Source of the DNA: UBA8337 sp965662725
Lineage (GTDB): Bacteria; Pseudomonadota; Alphaproteobacteria; RS24
Direction: 5' to 3'
Assembly (NCBI GenBank): GCA_965662725.1
Contig: CBFIIT010000026.1
Span: 1 to 24,716 of the forward strand
DNA: 24,716 nucleotides
Positions 7,101 to 15,087 of the stretch are shown piece by piece; position 1 is the first letter of the stretch, and each line of letters begins with the position of its first letter. Made by a program: the position numbers and the translations under genes. Below the pieces are notes generated by a model. The model did no database searches. It saw nothing but the letters and a program-made list of their open reading frames with translations, and was not told where the DNA came from.

Positions 7101-8173
7101 CCAAAAAACTCGCCGTATTCGGCAAGATGGGCGCAAAATTTGCGCCTGTCTTGGAGGAGCATTTTGCCAAACCGCATGGCTGGCAAGTTGGCGTATGGCC
7201 ATGCAATGACGATATGGACGCGCGCGACCGGCTGATTGATGAATGCGAAGCGGCAGTAATGAGCGCCGATTTCATTCTCACACCGGGCAATTTCGGTGCG
7301 CTGATGGCGGCGCCGAATTTGAAAATCTTATTGCAGCCATGGGTCGGCACGGATTGGCTGGACCCCGGCTTTTTGCCGAAAGGATTGCTGTTTTGCAATG
7401 CCGGTGGTCATGCCGCGCCAATGGCGGAATATGTGCTGGGCACAATGCTTGAGCAGGCGTTGGAATTGCGCGCCATGCATAATGATATGCTGAACGGAAA
7501 ATGGCACCGCGCCGGACGCAATGCAGCAGCCGAAGCGCGGCATGGTGATTTGCTTGGCAAACATGTCGGCATTGTCGGCTATGGCGAAATTGCGCAAGCC
7601 GTAGCATCACGCGCGGCTGCGTTCGGCATGAGCTTATCTGCCATTGCCCGTTCCAAACGCAAAGAAACCCCTGCCCCGCTGGATTGGATCGGCACGCAAG
7701 CCGATTTGCCGAAATTATTGGCCGAAAGCGATTATCTGGTGATGACTTGCGACCTAAACGCGGAAACCGAAGGCATGATAAATGCCGAGGCCTTCGCGCA
7801 AATGAAAGACAGCGCCTATATCATCAATGTTGCGCGTGGCGAGGTGATTGACGAAGACGCACTGTTTGACGCGCTGCAAAGCAGCCGCATTGCCGGTGCG
7901 GCGATTGATACATGGTATCGCTATCCGGTGAATATTACCGATGCTGAGCCGGACCCTGATCGCGGCGGCCCTTATCAAGGGTCAAAACATGATTTCATCA
8001 ACCTCGATAATGTGATGCTGACCCCGCATATGGCAGCGCATACATTCGGTGCCGACCACGGGCGTTACCTATCGATTGCCGACAGTCTGAGCAGCTATGC
8101 AGACGGCGCGGCAGTCAAACGACAAGTCGCCATCGGTACGGGCGAAAATCTCGAAGGCTTTGCTATTCCATAA
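7097..8173 (+). CDS. Atypical D-2-hydroxyacid dehydrogenase
   Basis: A 358-aa NAD(P)-dependent oxidoreductase of the D-isomer 2-hydroxyacid dehydrogenase family, normally interconverting 2-oxo and 2-hydroxy acids. The cofactor loop is VGIVGYGEIAQAVA (157-170), with Gly-x-Gly-x-x-Ala in place of the usual final Gly. Catalytic Arg247 (NVARGEVID) and His311 (LTPHMAAHT) are present. Counting from Arg247, the acid/base Glu of the family (E269 in E. coli SerA) corresponds to Tyr276 in DTWYRYP, so the classical Arg-Glu-His triad is incomplete. Residues 284-300 (EPDPDRGGPYQGSKHDF) look like an inserted loop. It is translationally coupled to the acyl-CoA synthetase. Family firm, reaction uncertain. 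Confidence 0.83.
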   Translation: MTKKLAVFGKMGAKFAPVLEEHFAKPHGWQVGVWPCNDDMDARDRLIDECEAAVMSADFILTPGNFGALMAAPNLKILLQPWVGTDWLDPGFLPKGLLFCNAGGHAAPMAEYVLGTMLEQALELRAMHNDMLNGKWHRAGRNAAAEARHGDLLGKHVGIVGYGEIAQAVASRAAAFGMSLSAIARSKRKETPAPLDWIGTQADLPKLLAESDYLVMTCDLNAETEGMINAEAFAQMKDSAYIINVARGEVIDEDALFDALQSSRIAGAAIDTWYRYPVNITDAEPDPDRGGPYQGSKHDFINLDNVMLTPHMAAHTFGADHGRYLSIADSLSSYADGAAVKRQVAIGTGENLEGFAIP

Positions 8174-8262
8174 ATCGGATTGCTTCATCTGATAAAATTC
8201 ACCGATCAATTTATGTGGCCAATACTGCGGCCAGATGCCACGTAATCACAATGCGCTATGGC

Positions 8263-8290
8263 TTGCCATGGCGACGCGCCGTGCTATCAT
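8263..8290 (+). promoter_or_regulatory. Candidate sigma-70 promoter for the ACAD pair
   Basis: TTGCCA and TATCAT with a 16-base spacer lie in the 146-base gap before the first acyl-CoA dehydrogenase gene, 15 bases before its ribosome binding site. This is a hand match only. If real, the dehydrogenase pair is transcribed separately from the synthetase pair. Confidence 0.35.
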
Positions 8291-8319
8291 TTTATCAAGT
8301 CTATTAGGAGGACATAGAG

Positions 8320-9510
8320 ATGACAGCTCTTGACACTTTCCGTGAGGAAACCCGCGCTTGGTTGGAGGCAAATTGCCCTGAATCCATTCGCACACCAATG
8401 CCTGAACGCGAAATGCCATGGGGTGGCCGCAATGCCAGTTACCCAAATCCGGACACCAAAGTTTGGATGGACAATATGGCCTCACGCGGCTGGACAGCGC
8501 CTGAATGGCCGGCTGAATATGGCGGCGGCGGTCTGTCAAAAGAACAAAACAAAGTATTGCAAGAAGAGCTGGCGCGTTTGAAAGCGCGTCCGGCATTGAC
8601 CAGCTTTGGCCTATGGATGCTTGGCCCGGCTTTGTTGGAATTTGCCAGCGAAGAGCAAAAGAAGAAATACATTCCGGAAATCATCAAAGGCGAAATTCGT
8701 TGGTGCCAAGGCTATTCTGAGCCGGGTGCGGGTTCTGACCTCGCCGGTCTGCAAACAAAATGCGAAGACAAAGGCGATCATTATCTGGTGAATGGCCAGA
8801 AAGTTTGGACCTCTTACGCAGATAAATGCGACATGATTTTCTGCCTCGTGCGGACAGACACAAGCGTTAAGCATGACGGTATTTCATTCCTGCTTATCGA
8901 CATGGATACGGATGGTGTGGAAGCACGTCCGATTAAATTGATTTCGGGTGCGTCGCCGTTTTGCGAAACTTTCCTGACCGATGTGAAAGTGCCGAAAGAA
9001 AATCTGGTCGGTGAACTGAATAAGGGCTGGACTATTGCCAAGCGTCTGCTGGAGCATGAGCGCAGCATGATTTCAGGCATGGGCATGGGCGCAGGTGCCG
9101 CTTCAATGGGTGGCATGGAAGCCGTCGCCAAAGAGAACTTCGGCACTGATGGCGAGAAAATTGCTGATAGCAGCATTCGCCAGGCAATTGCTGACCATAA
9201 AATGGACCAGCAAGCGTTTGGCCTTACACTGAAGCGCGCTTCAGCAGAAGCGAAAGCCGGTCAAGGCATGGGCGCGACCGCTTCCATGTTTAAATATTAC
9301 GGCACGGAAGTGAACAAGCGTCGCTTTGAATTGCTGCTCGACGTAATGGGCACGCAAGCTCTGGGTTGGGAAGGCGAAGGCTTTGACAGCAAGGAATTGT
9401 CGGTTACCCGCTCTTGGCTGCGGTCAAAAGGTAACTCGATTGAAGGCGGCACATCAGAAGTGCAGCTGAACGTTATCGCCAAACGCGTTTTGGGCTTGCC
9501 CGACGCATAA
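8320..9510 (+). CDS. Acyl-CoA dehydrogenase, catalytic-type subunit
   Basis: A 396-aa flavoprotein of the acyl-CoA dehydrogenase family that introduces an alpha,beta double bond in an acyl-CoA. CQGYSEPGAGSDLAGL (129-144) is the flavin/substrate signature. EHERSM (245-250) puts Glu247 where isovaleryl-CoA dehydrogenase and related enzymes carry the base in helix G. The C-terminal NSIEGGTSEVQLNVIAKRVL (372-391) is the FadE-type flavin-contact segment. The RxQFG flavin motif of homotetrameric enzymes is missing from the middle of the C-domain. AGGAGGA lies 7 bases before the ATG. The next gene, 41 bases on, encodes a dissimilar ACAD with the missing parts, so the two likely form an alpha2beta2 enzyme. 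Confidence 0.92.
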   Translation: MTALDTFREETRAWLEANCPESIRTPMPEREMPWGGRNASYPNPDTKVWMDNMASRGWTAPEWPAEYGGGGLSKEQNKVLQEELARLKARPALTSFGLWMLGPALLEFASEEQKKKYIPEIIKGEIRWCQGYSEPGAGSDLAGLQTKCEDKGDHYLVNGQKVWTSYADKCDMIFCLVRTDTSVKHDGISFLLIDMDTDGVEARPIKLISGASPFCETFLTDVKVPKENLVGELNKGWTIAKRLLEHERSMISGMGMGAGAASMGGMEAVAKENFGTDGEKIADSSIRQAIADHKMDQQAFGLTLKRASAEAKAGQGMGATASMFKYYGTEVNKRRFELLLDVMGTQALGWEGEGFDSKELSVTRSWLRSKGNSIEGGTSEVQLNVIAKRVLGLPDA

Positions 9511-9538
9511 GCCGGCACTGCCGAAACTCTCGAATATC

Positions 9539-9545
9539 AGGAGGA
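9539..9545 (+). promoter_or_regulatory. Ribosome binding site of second ACAD
   Basis: AGGAGGA six bases before the ATG at 9552, almost identical to that of the first ACAD gene, which suggests matched synthesis of the two subunits. Confidence 0.65.
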
Positions 9546-9551
9546 CTTCAC

Positions 9552-10691
9552 ATGGCACTTGTGCTGACTGAAGAACAAACCATGCTTCGCGATATGGCGA
9601 AGGACTTTTTCACCGAACAAGTTCCGGTGACAAACTTGCGCAAATTGCGCGACGAAGAAGATGCGCTCGGCTATGACAAAGATGTCTGGGCGCAAATTGT
9701 TGAACTGGGTTTTGCCGGAATTCTCATTCCGGAAGAACACGGCGGCACAGGCTTTGGTCCGCTGGGCCTGGGCATTGTGATGACCGAAGCCGGTCGCACA
9801 TTGGCCGCCTCGCCGCTTTATTCAACTGCCGTATTGGGCGCAGGCTTGATTATGGCGGCAGGTTCGGAAGCGCAGAAAAGCGAATTATTGCCGAAAATCG
9901 CCGGTGGCGAAATGCTGACCGCTTTGGCAATGGAAGAAACCAATCATCACAATCCGGCAAATATTGCCATGGCGGCTGAGAAATCCGGCAATGGCTATAA
10001 GCTGTCAGGCGAAAAGAAATTCGTCATTGACGGTCACATTGCCGATACGTTGATTGTGGTTGCCCGCACCAGCGGCGCGGCCGGAGAAACGCAAGGCTTG
10101 TCCATGTTCTTGGTTGATGCCAAGGCAAACGGCGTCAGTGTCACCCGCACCCATATGGTCGATAGCCGCAATGCGGCGATTGTCAGCCTGGATGGGGTTG
10201 AGGTTTCAGCCGATGCCGCTTTGGGCGGCATTGGCGCGGCTTATCCGGAATTGGAAAATGTGCTGGATTTGGGACGCGCTTGCATTGCCGCAGAAATGTT
10301 GGGTGGCGCGGAAGTGGTATTTGATACAACGCTTCAATATCTCAAAGAGCGTAAGCAGTTTGGCGTCATCATCGGCACTTTCCAAGCCTTGAAGCACCGC
10401 GCTGCGGAAATGTTTTGCGAAATTGAAATTTGCCGTTCTGTCGTGCTGGAAGCTTTATCCGCCTTGGATGAGCGCCGTAATGATGTGCCGCGCGTCACCA
10501 GTCTGGCGAAAGCCCGTGTCGGTGAAGCGGCGCGGCTGATTACCAATGAGGGCGTGCAAATGCATGGCGGCATCGGCATGACTGATGATGTTGATATGGG
10601 TCTTTATATGAAGCGGGCCCGTGTGCAGGCGCAAATGCTGGGTGACAGCAATTTCCATCGCGCACGCTATGCCGATTTAGGTGGCTATTGA
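9552..10691 (+). CDS. Acyl-CoA dehydrogenase, partner subunit lacking base
   Basis: A 379-aa acyl-CoA dehydrogenase homologue. It keeps the flavin-adenine motif RKQFGVIIGTFQALKH (267-282) and the C-terminal QMHGGIGMTDD (336-346). The helix-G base position reads DLGRAC with Gly241 instead of Glu, and there is no Glu in the YEGT-type C-terminal position. The central signature is degenerate (AMEETNHHNPANIAM, 126-140, in place of the usual SEPxAGSD). It therefore looks unable to catalyse alone but able to complete the flavin site of the upstream ACAD, as non-catalytic chains do in actinobacterial alpha2beta2 enzymes. The gap to the upstream gene is 41 bases with a strong AGGAGGA. A strong intrinsic terminator follows, making this the last gene of the group. 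Confidence 0.9.
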   Translation: MALVLTEEQTMLRDMAKDFFTEQVPVTNLRKLRDEEDALGYDKDVWAQIVELGFAGILIPEEHGGTGFGPLGLGIVMTEAGRTLAASPLYSTAVLGAGLIMAAGSEAQKSELLPKIAGGEMLTALAMEETNHHNPANIAMAAEKSGNGYKLSGEKKFVIDGHIADTLIVVARTSGAAGETQGLSMFLVDAKANGVSVTRTHMVDSRNAAIVSLDGVEVSADAALGGIGAAYPELENVLDLGRACIAAEMLGGAEVVFDTTLQYLKERKQFGVIIGTFQALKHRAAEMFCEIEICRSVVLEALSALDERRNDVPRVTSLAKARVGEAARLITNEGVQMHGGIGMTDDVDMGLYMKRARVQAQMLGDSNFHRARYADLGGY

Positions 10692-10727
10692 GTTAAGCTT
10701 TTTTAAAATCGACGTAATTTAACTTCA

Positions 10728-10764
10728 AAGGCCTCGACATTTACCCGTCGAGGCCTTATTTTTG
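10728..10764 (+). terminator. Strong intrinsic terminator after the ACAD pair
   Basis: A perfect 11-base-pair stem, AAGGCCTCGAC (10728-10738) with GTCGAGGCCTT (10747-10757), has an 8-base loop and is followed by ATTTTTG. It closes the catabolic group. It lies only 26 bases before the next ATG, so the downstream gene must use read-through or a very close promoter. Confidence 0.92.
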
Positions 10765-10790
10765 CGACTAATCAAACAAAGGGACCTAAT

Positions 10791-11018
10791 ATGGCCGACA
10801 ACGCGCAACAACCTGAACGCATTACCGTTCTTGCGGAAGAATTTACCCCTGCCGCTATGGAGTTTCACCGCCGCAATATGAGTGCGCGCGGCTATCGCAT
10901 GGAAGGGCAGATTACGCCGCGTCGTTATATGATGATTGATGGTCCGGGCGAACCGACTGAGTTGTTTGAAGGCAAAGAATATTACGCAGTAACATTTGTT
11001 CGTAAAGACGACGAATAG
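10791..11018 (+). CDS. Small conserved-looking protein, unknown
   Basis: A 75-residue soluble protein that I cannot assign to a named family. It begins with a disordered-looking stretch (ADNAQQPE). A compact alpha/beta pattern follows: a strand (RITVLAEEF), a helix (PAAMEFHRRNMSARGY), a strand (MEGQITPRRYMMI) and a final strand (KEYYAVTFVRKDDE). It has no membrane segment, Cys or signal peptide. AAAGGGA lies upstream of the ATG. It sits between a strong terminator and hemA, 89 bases before the latter. Codon use matches the neighbours and the composition looks like a genuine expressed small protein. A stress-related or regulatory accessory protein is possible, but no function is supported. Confidence 0.7.
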   Translation: MADNAQQPERITVLAEEFTPAAMEFHRRNMSARGYRMEGQITPRRYMMIDGPGEPTELFEGKEYYAVTFVRKDDE

Positions 11019-11107
11019 AACTGCGGCATATACGCCTTTTTTCCTATGAAAGCTGGCACTTAGCCCCTGAATGGTCTATTTGTAGCGTAACAGACTAGGG
11101 ATGCATA

Positions 11108-12355
11108 ATGGCTGTCGAATATGACAAACATTTAGACGAAGCACTGGCCTCATTACACGATGAGGGGCGCTATCGCGTATTTACTGATTTGGCGCGTAAA
11201 GCCGGTGCTTTCCCGCGCGCCCTCAATCATTCTGCCAATCCACCGCGCGAAGTGACTGTTTGGTGCTCCAATGATTATCTCGGCATGGGCCAAAATGCCG
11301 ATGTTATGGATGCAATGAAAACCGCGATTGACACAATGGGCACAGGCGCCGGCGGCACACGCAATATTTCCGGCACACACCGGATGATTGTCGCCTTGGA
11401 AAACGAGCTGGCTGACTTGCACGACAAAGAAGCCGCTTTGGTTTTCACTTCCGGCTATATCTCAAACGAAGCGACGATTTCCACACTGGCCAAATTATTG
11501 CCGGATTGCCTCATCCTGTCAGATGAATTGAACCATGCCTCAATGATTGAAGGGGTGCGCCAAAGTGGCTGCTCCAAATTGATTTGGCGGCATAATGATA
11601 TTGAGCATTTGGAAAGCCTTTTGCGCGATGCCGATCCGGAACGCCCGAAGCTGATTGCTTTTGAAAGCGTCTATTCAATGGATGGTGATATCGCGCCGAT
11701 TGAAGCGATTTGCGATTTGGCAGAAAAATATGACGCGCTGACCTATCTCGATGAAGTGCATGCGGTCGGCATGTACGGCCAACGCGGCGGCGGCATTGCC
11801 GATCGTGATAATCTGATGCAACGCGTTGATATTATTGAAGGCACGCTGGCGAAAGCCTTTGGCATTATGGGCGGCTATATCACCGGCAAACAAAATCTTG
11901 TCGATGCCATTCGTTCTTATGCACCGGGCTTCATTTTCACCACCACATTACCGCCAACAGTTGCTGCCGGTGCCATTAAGTCAGTGCAGATTGTCAAGCA
12001 AGCCAATGATTTACGCGACCGCCATCAAGAGCGCGCTGAGAAATTGAAGACCATGCTTGAAGATGCCGGTATGCCGGTCTTGCGCACGGAAACACATATT
12101 GTGCCGCTTATGGTTGGCGATCCGGTTTTGGTTAAAGCCGCCTCGGACCGGCTTTTGAAAGAGCATGATATTTATATTCAGCCGATTAATTATCCGACTG
12201 TCCCGCGTGGAACGGAACGGCTGCGCATCACACCCACGCCGCTGCACGATGATGCCATGCTGCAGCATTTGGTCGATGCGGTGCAGGAAGTCTGGGAACA
12301 TTTGGGTATTTCTTGCGAGATACCTGATTTACTCGTAGCCCCTGCCGCGCAATAA
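11108..12355 (+). CDS. hemA: 5-aminolevulinate synthase
   Basis: A PLP enzyme, 415 aa, that condenses glycine with succinyl-CoA to 5-aminolevulinate, the first committed step of haem synthesis by the C4 route used in alphaproteobacteria. The glycine-rich substrate loop GTGAGGTRNISGT is at 78-90. LDEVHAVG (214-221) holds the PLP-contacting Asp/His. Lys249 in EGTLAKAFGIMGGYI (244-258) is the Schiff-base lysine, with the GTLAKAFGxMGGYI context that separates this enzyme from KBL and BioF relatives. AGGGA precedes the ATG by about 6 bases. hemH starts 12 bases downstream, so the two probably share a transcript. No FNR-type box (TTGAT-N4-ATCAA) was seen upstream. Confidence 0.96.
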   Translation: MAVEYDKHLDEALASLHDEGRYRVFTDLARKAGAFPRALNHSANPPREVTVWCSNDYLGMGQNADVMDAMKTAIDTMGTGAGGTRNISGTHRMIVALENELADLHDKEAALVFTSGYISNEATISTLAKLLPDCLILSDELNHASMIEGVRQSGCSKLIWRHNDIEHLESLLRDADPERPKLIAFESVYSMDGDIAPIEAICDLAEKYDALTYLDEVHAVGMYGQRGGGIADRDNLMQRVDIIEGTLAKAFGIMGGYITGKQNLVDAIRSYAPGFIFTTTLPPTVAAGAIKSVQIVKQANDLRDRHQERAEKLKTMLEDAGMPVLRTETHIVPLMVGDPVLVKAASDRLLKEHDIYIQPINYPTVPRGTERLRITPTPLHDDAMLQHLVDAVQEVWEHLGISCEIPDLLVAPAAQ

Positions 12356-12367
12356 AGCCGAACAATT

Positions 12368-13378
12368 ATGTTACCCAATTCTCACCCTGAAGTGGCGTTT
12401 GGTAAAACCGGCCTATTGCTGGTAAATCTCGGAACACCTGAGACACCGGATGCCAAGGGCTTGCGCCCCTATCTCAAACAATTTTTGAGTGATCGCCGCG
12501 TTATCGAAACGTCGCCGCTTATTTGGCAACCGATTTTGCGCGGTATTATTTTAAACACGCGGCCACGCAAATCAGCCAAGGCATATGCCAAGATCTGGCG
12601 AAAAGAGAGTAATGAAAGCCCGCTGCGCTATTACACGCGCGTGCAGGCAGAGAAGCTGCAAGCCGAAATCGGCGATGAGATTATGGTCGATTGGGCTATG
12701 CGTTACGGCGCCCCGTCTATTGAAAGTAAGCTGGCGGATATGAAAGCGGCAGGCTGCGAGCGCATCGCCGTAATTGCACTTTATCCGCAATATAGCGCCT
12801 CTACTTCGGCCAGTGTTTATGATGATGTGTTTCGCGCGCTGTTGAAATTGCGCTGGCAACCGGCCATTCGCACCGCTGCGCCGTGGCATGACAGCGCCGA
12901 TTATATTGACGCTTTAGCGCAATCGGTTACCGATCATTTGAATGGGTTGGATTTTGAACCGGAAGTCATTATCGCCTCGTTTCATGGCTTGCCGCAAAGC
13001 TATTTTAAAAAAGGCGATCCGTATCACTGCCATTGTGCCAAGACGGCGCGTCTTTTGCGTGAAAAACTCGGCATGGATGATAAAAAGCTGCGGCTGACTT
13101 TCCAGTCACGCTTCGGCCCTGCCAAATGGCTGGAGCCCTATACCGATAAAACGGTTGTCGAACTGGCTGAGCAGGGCATCAAAAAAATTGCCGTGGTGAC
13201 GCCGGGCTTTATTTCTGACTGTGTTGAGACATTGGAAGAAATTGGTCTTGAGCTTGAAGGCGAGTTCAGCGAGGCAGGCGGAACGCATTTTTCAACCGTG
13301 CCATGCCTCAATGATGGCGCGCTATCGCTTTCCCTGTTGAAGAAAATTGCCGACCGCGAACTGGCTGGCTGGCAGTAA
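12368..13378 (+). CDS. hemH: Ferrochelatase
   Basis: Inserts Fe2+ into protoporphyrin IX, the last step of protohaem synthesis, at the cytoplasmic face of the membrane. At 336 aa it has the normal length for proteobacteria. Key features are GLLLVNLGTPETP (15-27), the active-site SFHGLPQSYFKKGDPYHCHC (204-223) with metal-site His206, the TFQSRFGPAKWLEPYTD block (244-260), and SDCVETLEEI (283-292) containing the conserved Glu287. Two Cys at 221 and 223 occur in the YxCxC segment common to bacterial enzymes; I do not claim an iron-sulfur cluster. The ribosome binding site is weak, and the 12-base gap after hemA suggests coupling. Confidence 0.96.
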   Translation: MLPNSHPEVAFGKTGLLLVNLGTPETPDAKGLRPYLKQFLSDRRVIETSPLIWQPILRGIILNTRPRKSAKAYAKIWRKESNESPLRYYTRVQAEKLQAEIGDEIMVDWAMRYGAPSIESKLADMKAAGCERIAVIALYPQYSASTSASVYDDVFRALLKLRWQPAIRTAAPWHDSADYIDALAQSVTDHLNGLDFEPEVIIASFHGLPQSYFKKGDPYHCHCAKTARLLREKLGMDDKKLRLTFQSRFGPAKWLEPYTDKTVVELAEQGIKKIAVVTPGFISDCVETLEEIGLELEGEFSEAGGTHFSTVPCLNDGALSLSLLKKIADRELAGWQ

Positions 13379-13433
13379 TTCATACTCTTCCTTGACCTGT
13401 GGCAGTTTTTTCGGGCAATCTCTATGCATCTCT

Positions 13434-13438
13434 AGGAG
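13434..13438 (+). promoter_or_regulatory. Ribosome binding site supporting a TTG start
   Basis: AGGAG lies 6 bases before the TTG at 13445. No better-placed ATG exists nearby in this frame, so the unusual TTG start is preferred. Confidence 0.55.
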
Positions 13439-13444
13439 AGTGTT

Positions 13445-13786
13445 TTGTCCGGATGGTTTGAGTTATTGGACTGGCCACCATCTTTGCTGAGTGGTGGCTT
13501 GTTGTTTTTGGTTTCGGTGCTTTATGGCATGCAAGCCAAACGCAAATTGCGGCCTTATTTATTGGCCGCTCAAGTCAGCAGCATCACCATAATAGCCGGC
13601 TCCATTATCGGCAATTTCAGCGCCGGCAATATATTACCCAGTGAGATTTTAAGTGCGCTTCTATCCCAAACATTCGGCAAGTTTATCGGCTATGGGATTA
13701 TAAGCTGGCTTATCATTCAATTATGCTTCATCATTCGGTTTCGTAACGATCAATCCAATATCTTCACACGAAACCGCAGGACATGA
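13445..13786 (+). CDS. Small membrane protein coupled to MFS gene
   Basis: A 113-residue protein of unknown family. Three hydrophobic segments are visible at about residues 14-29, 40-57 and 78-98, joined by short basic loops (QAKRKLRP), with a polar, basic C-terminus (RFRNDQSNIFTRNRRT). The pattern predicts a three-helix inner-membrane protein. Its start is TTG with an upstream AGGAG. Its TGA overlaps the ATG of the Spinster-like transporter (ATGA at 13783-13786), so the two proteins are probably made together and may interact. The 66 bases before it, after hemH, hold no clear terminator, so co-transcription with hemAH is possible. Confidence 0.7.
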   Translation: MSGWFELLDWPPSLLSGGLLFLVSVLYGMQAKRKLRPYLLAAQVSSITIIAGSIIGNFSAGNILPSEILSALLSQTFGKFIGYGIISWLIIQLCFIIRFRNDQSNIFTRNRRT

Positions 13787-15054
13787 CGCAGATCAATTTT
13801 ACCTCCGGCCTTAAAGCTTACACAGTCGGCCTTCTCACAGTCATTTACACCGCCAATTATGTTGATCGACAAATTGTTGCGATTTTACTGCAGGCCATTA
13901 AGACCGATTTGCAATTGAGCGACACGCAATTGGGAATGCTGACCGGTCTCGCCTTCGGCATATTTTATGCAACGCTTGGCATTCCAATCGCTTACTTGGC
14001 AGACCGCATGTCGCGGAAGAAAATCATCATCGCGTCTCTGACCTTATTCTCGGCCATGACCTATGCCTGCGGCATGGCACAAAACTACACGCAATTATTA
14101 TTGGCGCGCATTGGCGTCGGCGTGGGGGAAGCGGGCACAAGCCCGCCATCGCACGCTATTATTGCCGATATGTATGCCCCTTCCGACCGCGCCACACCGC
14201 TGGCGATTTTTGCCTTGGGCATTAATATAGGTCTGTTTGTTGCATTTATTGCCGGTGGTTGGATTGCCGATAATTATGGCTGGCGCACTGCCATTCAGGT
14301 GATTGCCCTGCCCGGCTTCCTATTGGCATTGGTCGCTTGGTTTACTTTGAAAGACCCACCACGCGGCATGAGCGATGATAGTGGCGATGTTGAAGCGCCG
14401 CCGCTTATGGTGACGGTTAAGCATATTTGGGACACACCCTCATTGCGGCAACTGCTTATCGGCTCAACGCTGATTATCATTGTCGGTTATGGTGCGGTTG
14501 CTTGGTTACCCAGCTACTTCATTCGCACGCATGGCATGTCAGCGACCCAAATCGGTGGCATTTTAGCCATTATGATTGGCTTTGGCGGCGCTATCGGCAC
14601 CATGTTTGGCGGCATATTGGCTGACCGATTGGGCAAAAAAGACGTGCGCTGGAATATGTGGTTGGTCGGTATTTTCGGCCTCATCGGCGCACCGTTTTCA
14701 ATACTCGGCTATCTGGCCGATAGCGCTCAAGCAGCCATTCTTTTGCTGATTATTCCTACCACTATCGGGGCGCTGTATTTCGGCCCGACTTTGGCGATGC
14801 TGCACACTTTGGTGAAACCGGAAATGCGCTCTCTGGCATCCGCCATTTTGCTGTTCATCAATAATATTTTCGGCCTTGGTATCGGACCGCTTAGCGTCGG
14901 CATGATAAGCGACCAACTTGCACCAAGCTATGGCTTGAAAAGCCTCGGCATGGCTTTGGCAATTATCACCGTTATCGGTATTTGGGGTAGCATTCATTAT
15001 CTGATTGGCGGCCGCTCGCTGGCGCGCGATATTGAAGCCGCGCAAGCCGCTTAA
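13783..15054 (+). CDS. MFS transporter, Spinster-like
   Basis: A 423-aa inner-membrane permease of the major facilitator superfamily with about 12 predicted helices. Motifs seen are ANYVDRQIVAILL near the N-terminus (helix 1), the motif-A loop YLADRMSRKK between helices 2 and 3, and RIGVGVGEAGTSPPSHAIIAD in helices 4-5. Together they match the Spinster-like (Spns) MFS branch, which is common in alphaproteobacteria. A second-half motif-A copy (GGILADRLGKKD) follows the central loop. The Spinster branch includes sphingolipid and organic-anion exporters, but bacterial substrates are largely unknown. It is translationally coupled to the small membrane protein before it; the DUF3108 gene follows after 33 bases. 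Confidence 0.88.
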   Translation: MTQINFTSGLKAYTVGLLTVIYTANYVDRQIVAILLQAIKTDLQLSDTQLGMLTGLAFGIFYATLGIPIAYLADRMSRKKIIIASLTLFSAMTYACGMAQNYTQLLLARIGVGVGEAGTSPPSHAIIADMYAPSDRATPLAIFALGINIGLFVAFIAGGWIADNYGWRTAIQVIALPGFLLALVAWFTLKDPPRGMSDDSGDVEAPPLMVTVKHIWDTPSLRQLLIGSTLIIIVGYGAVAWLPSYFIRTHGMSATQIGGILAIMIGFGGAIGTMFGGILADRLGKKDVRWNMWLVGIFGLIGAPFSILGYLADSAQAAILLLIIPTTIGALYFGPTLAMLHTLVKPEMRSLASAILLFINNIFGLGIGPLSVGMISDQLAPSYGLKSLGMALAIITVIGIWGSIHYLIGGRSLARDIEAAQAA

Positions 15055-15087
15055 ATCCATTCTTATGGGCGCGACGTAGATAAATTT

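Noticed and set aside
8215..8241. Terminator after the 2-hydroxyacid dehydrogenase gene
   Set aside because: A short TGGCC/GGCCA stem with alternative GTGGC/GCCAC pairing exists, but no T-run follows.
11026..11042. Terminator before hemA
   Set aside because: The GGC...GCC pairing is only three base pairs before the T-run; too weak.
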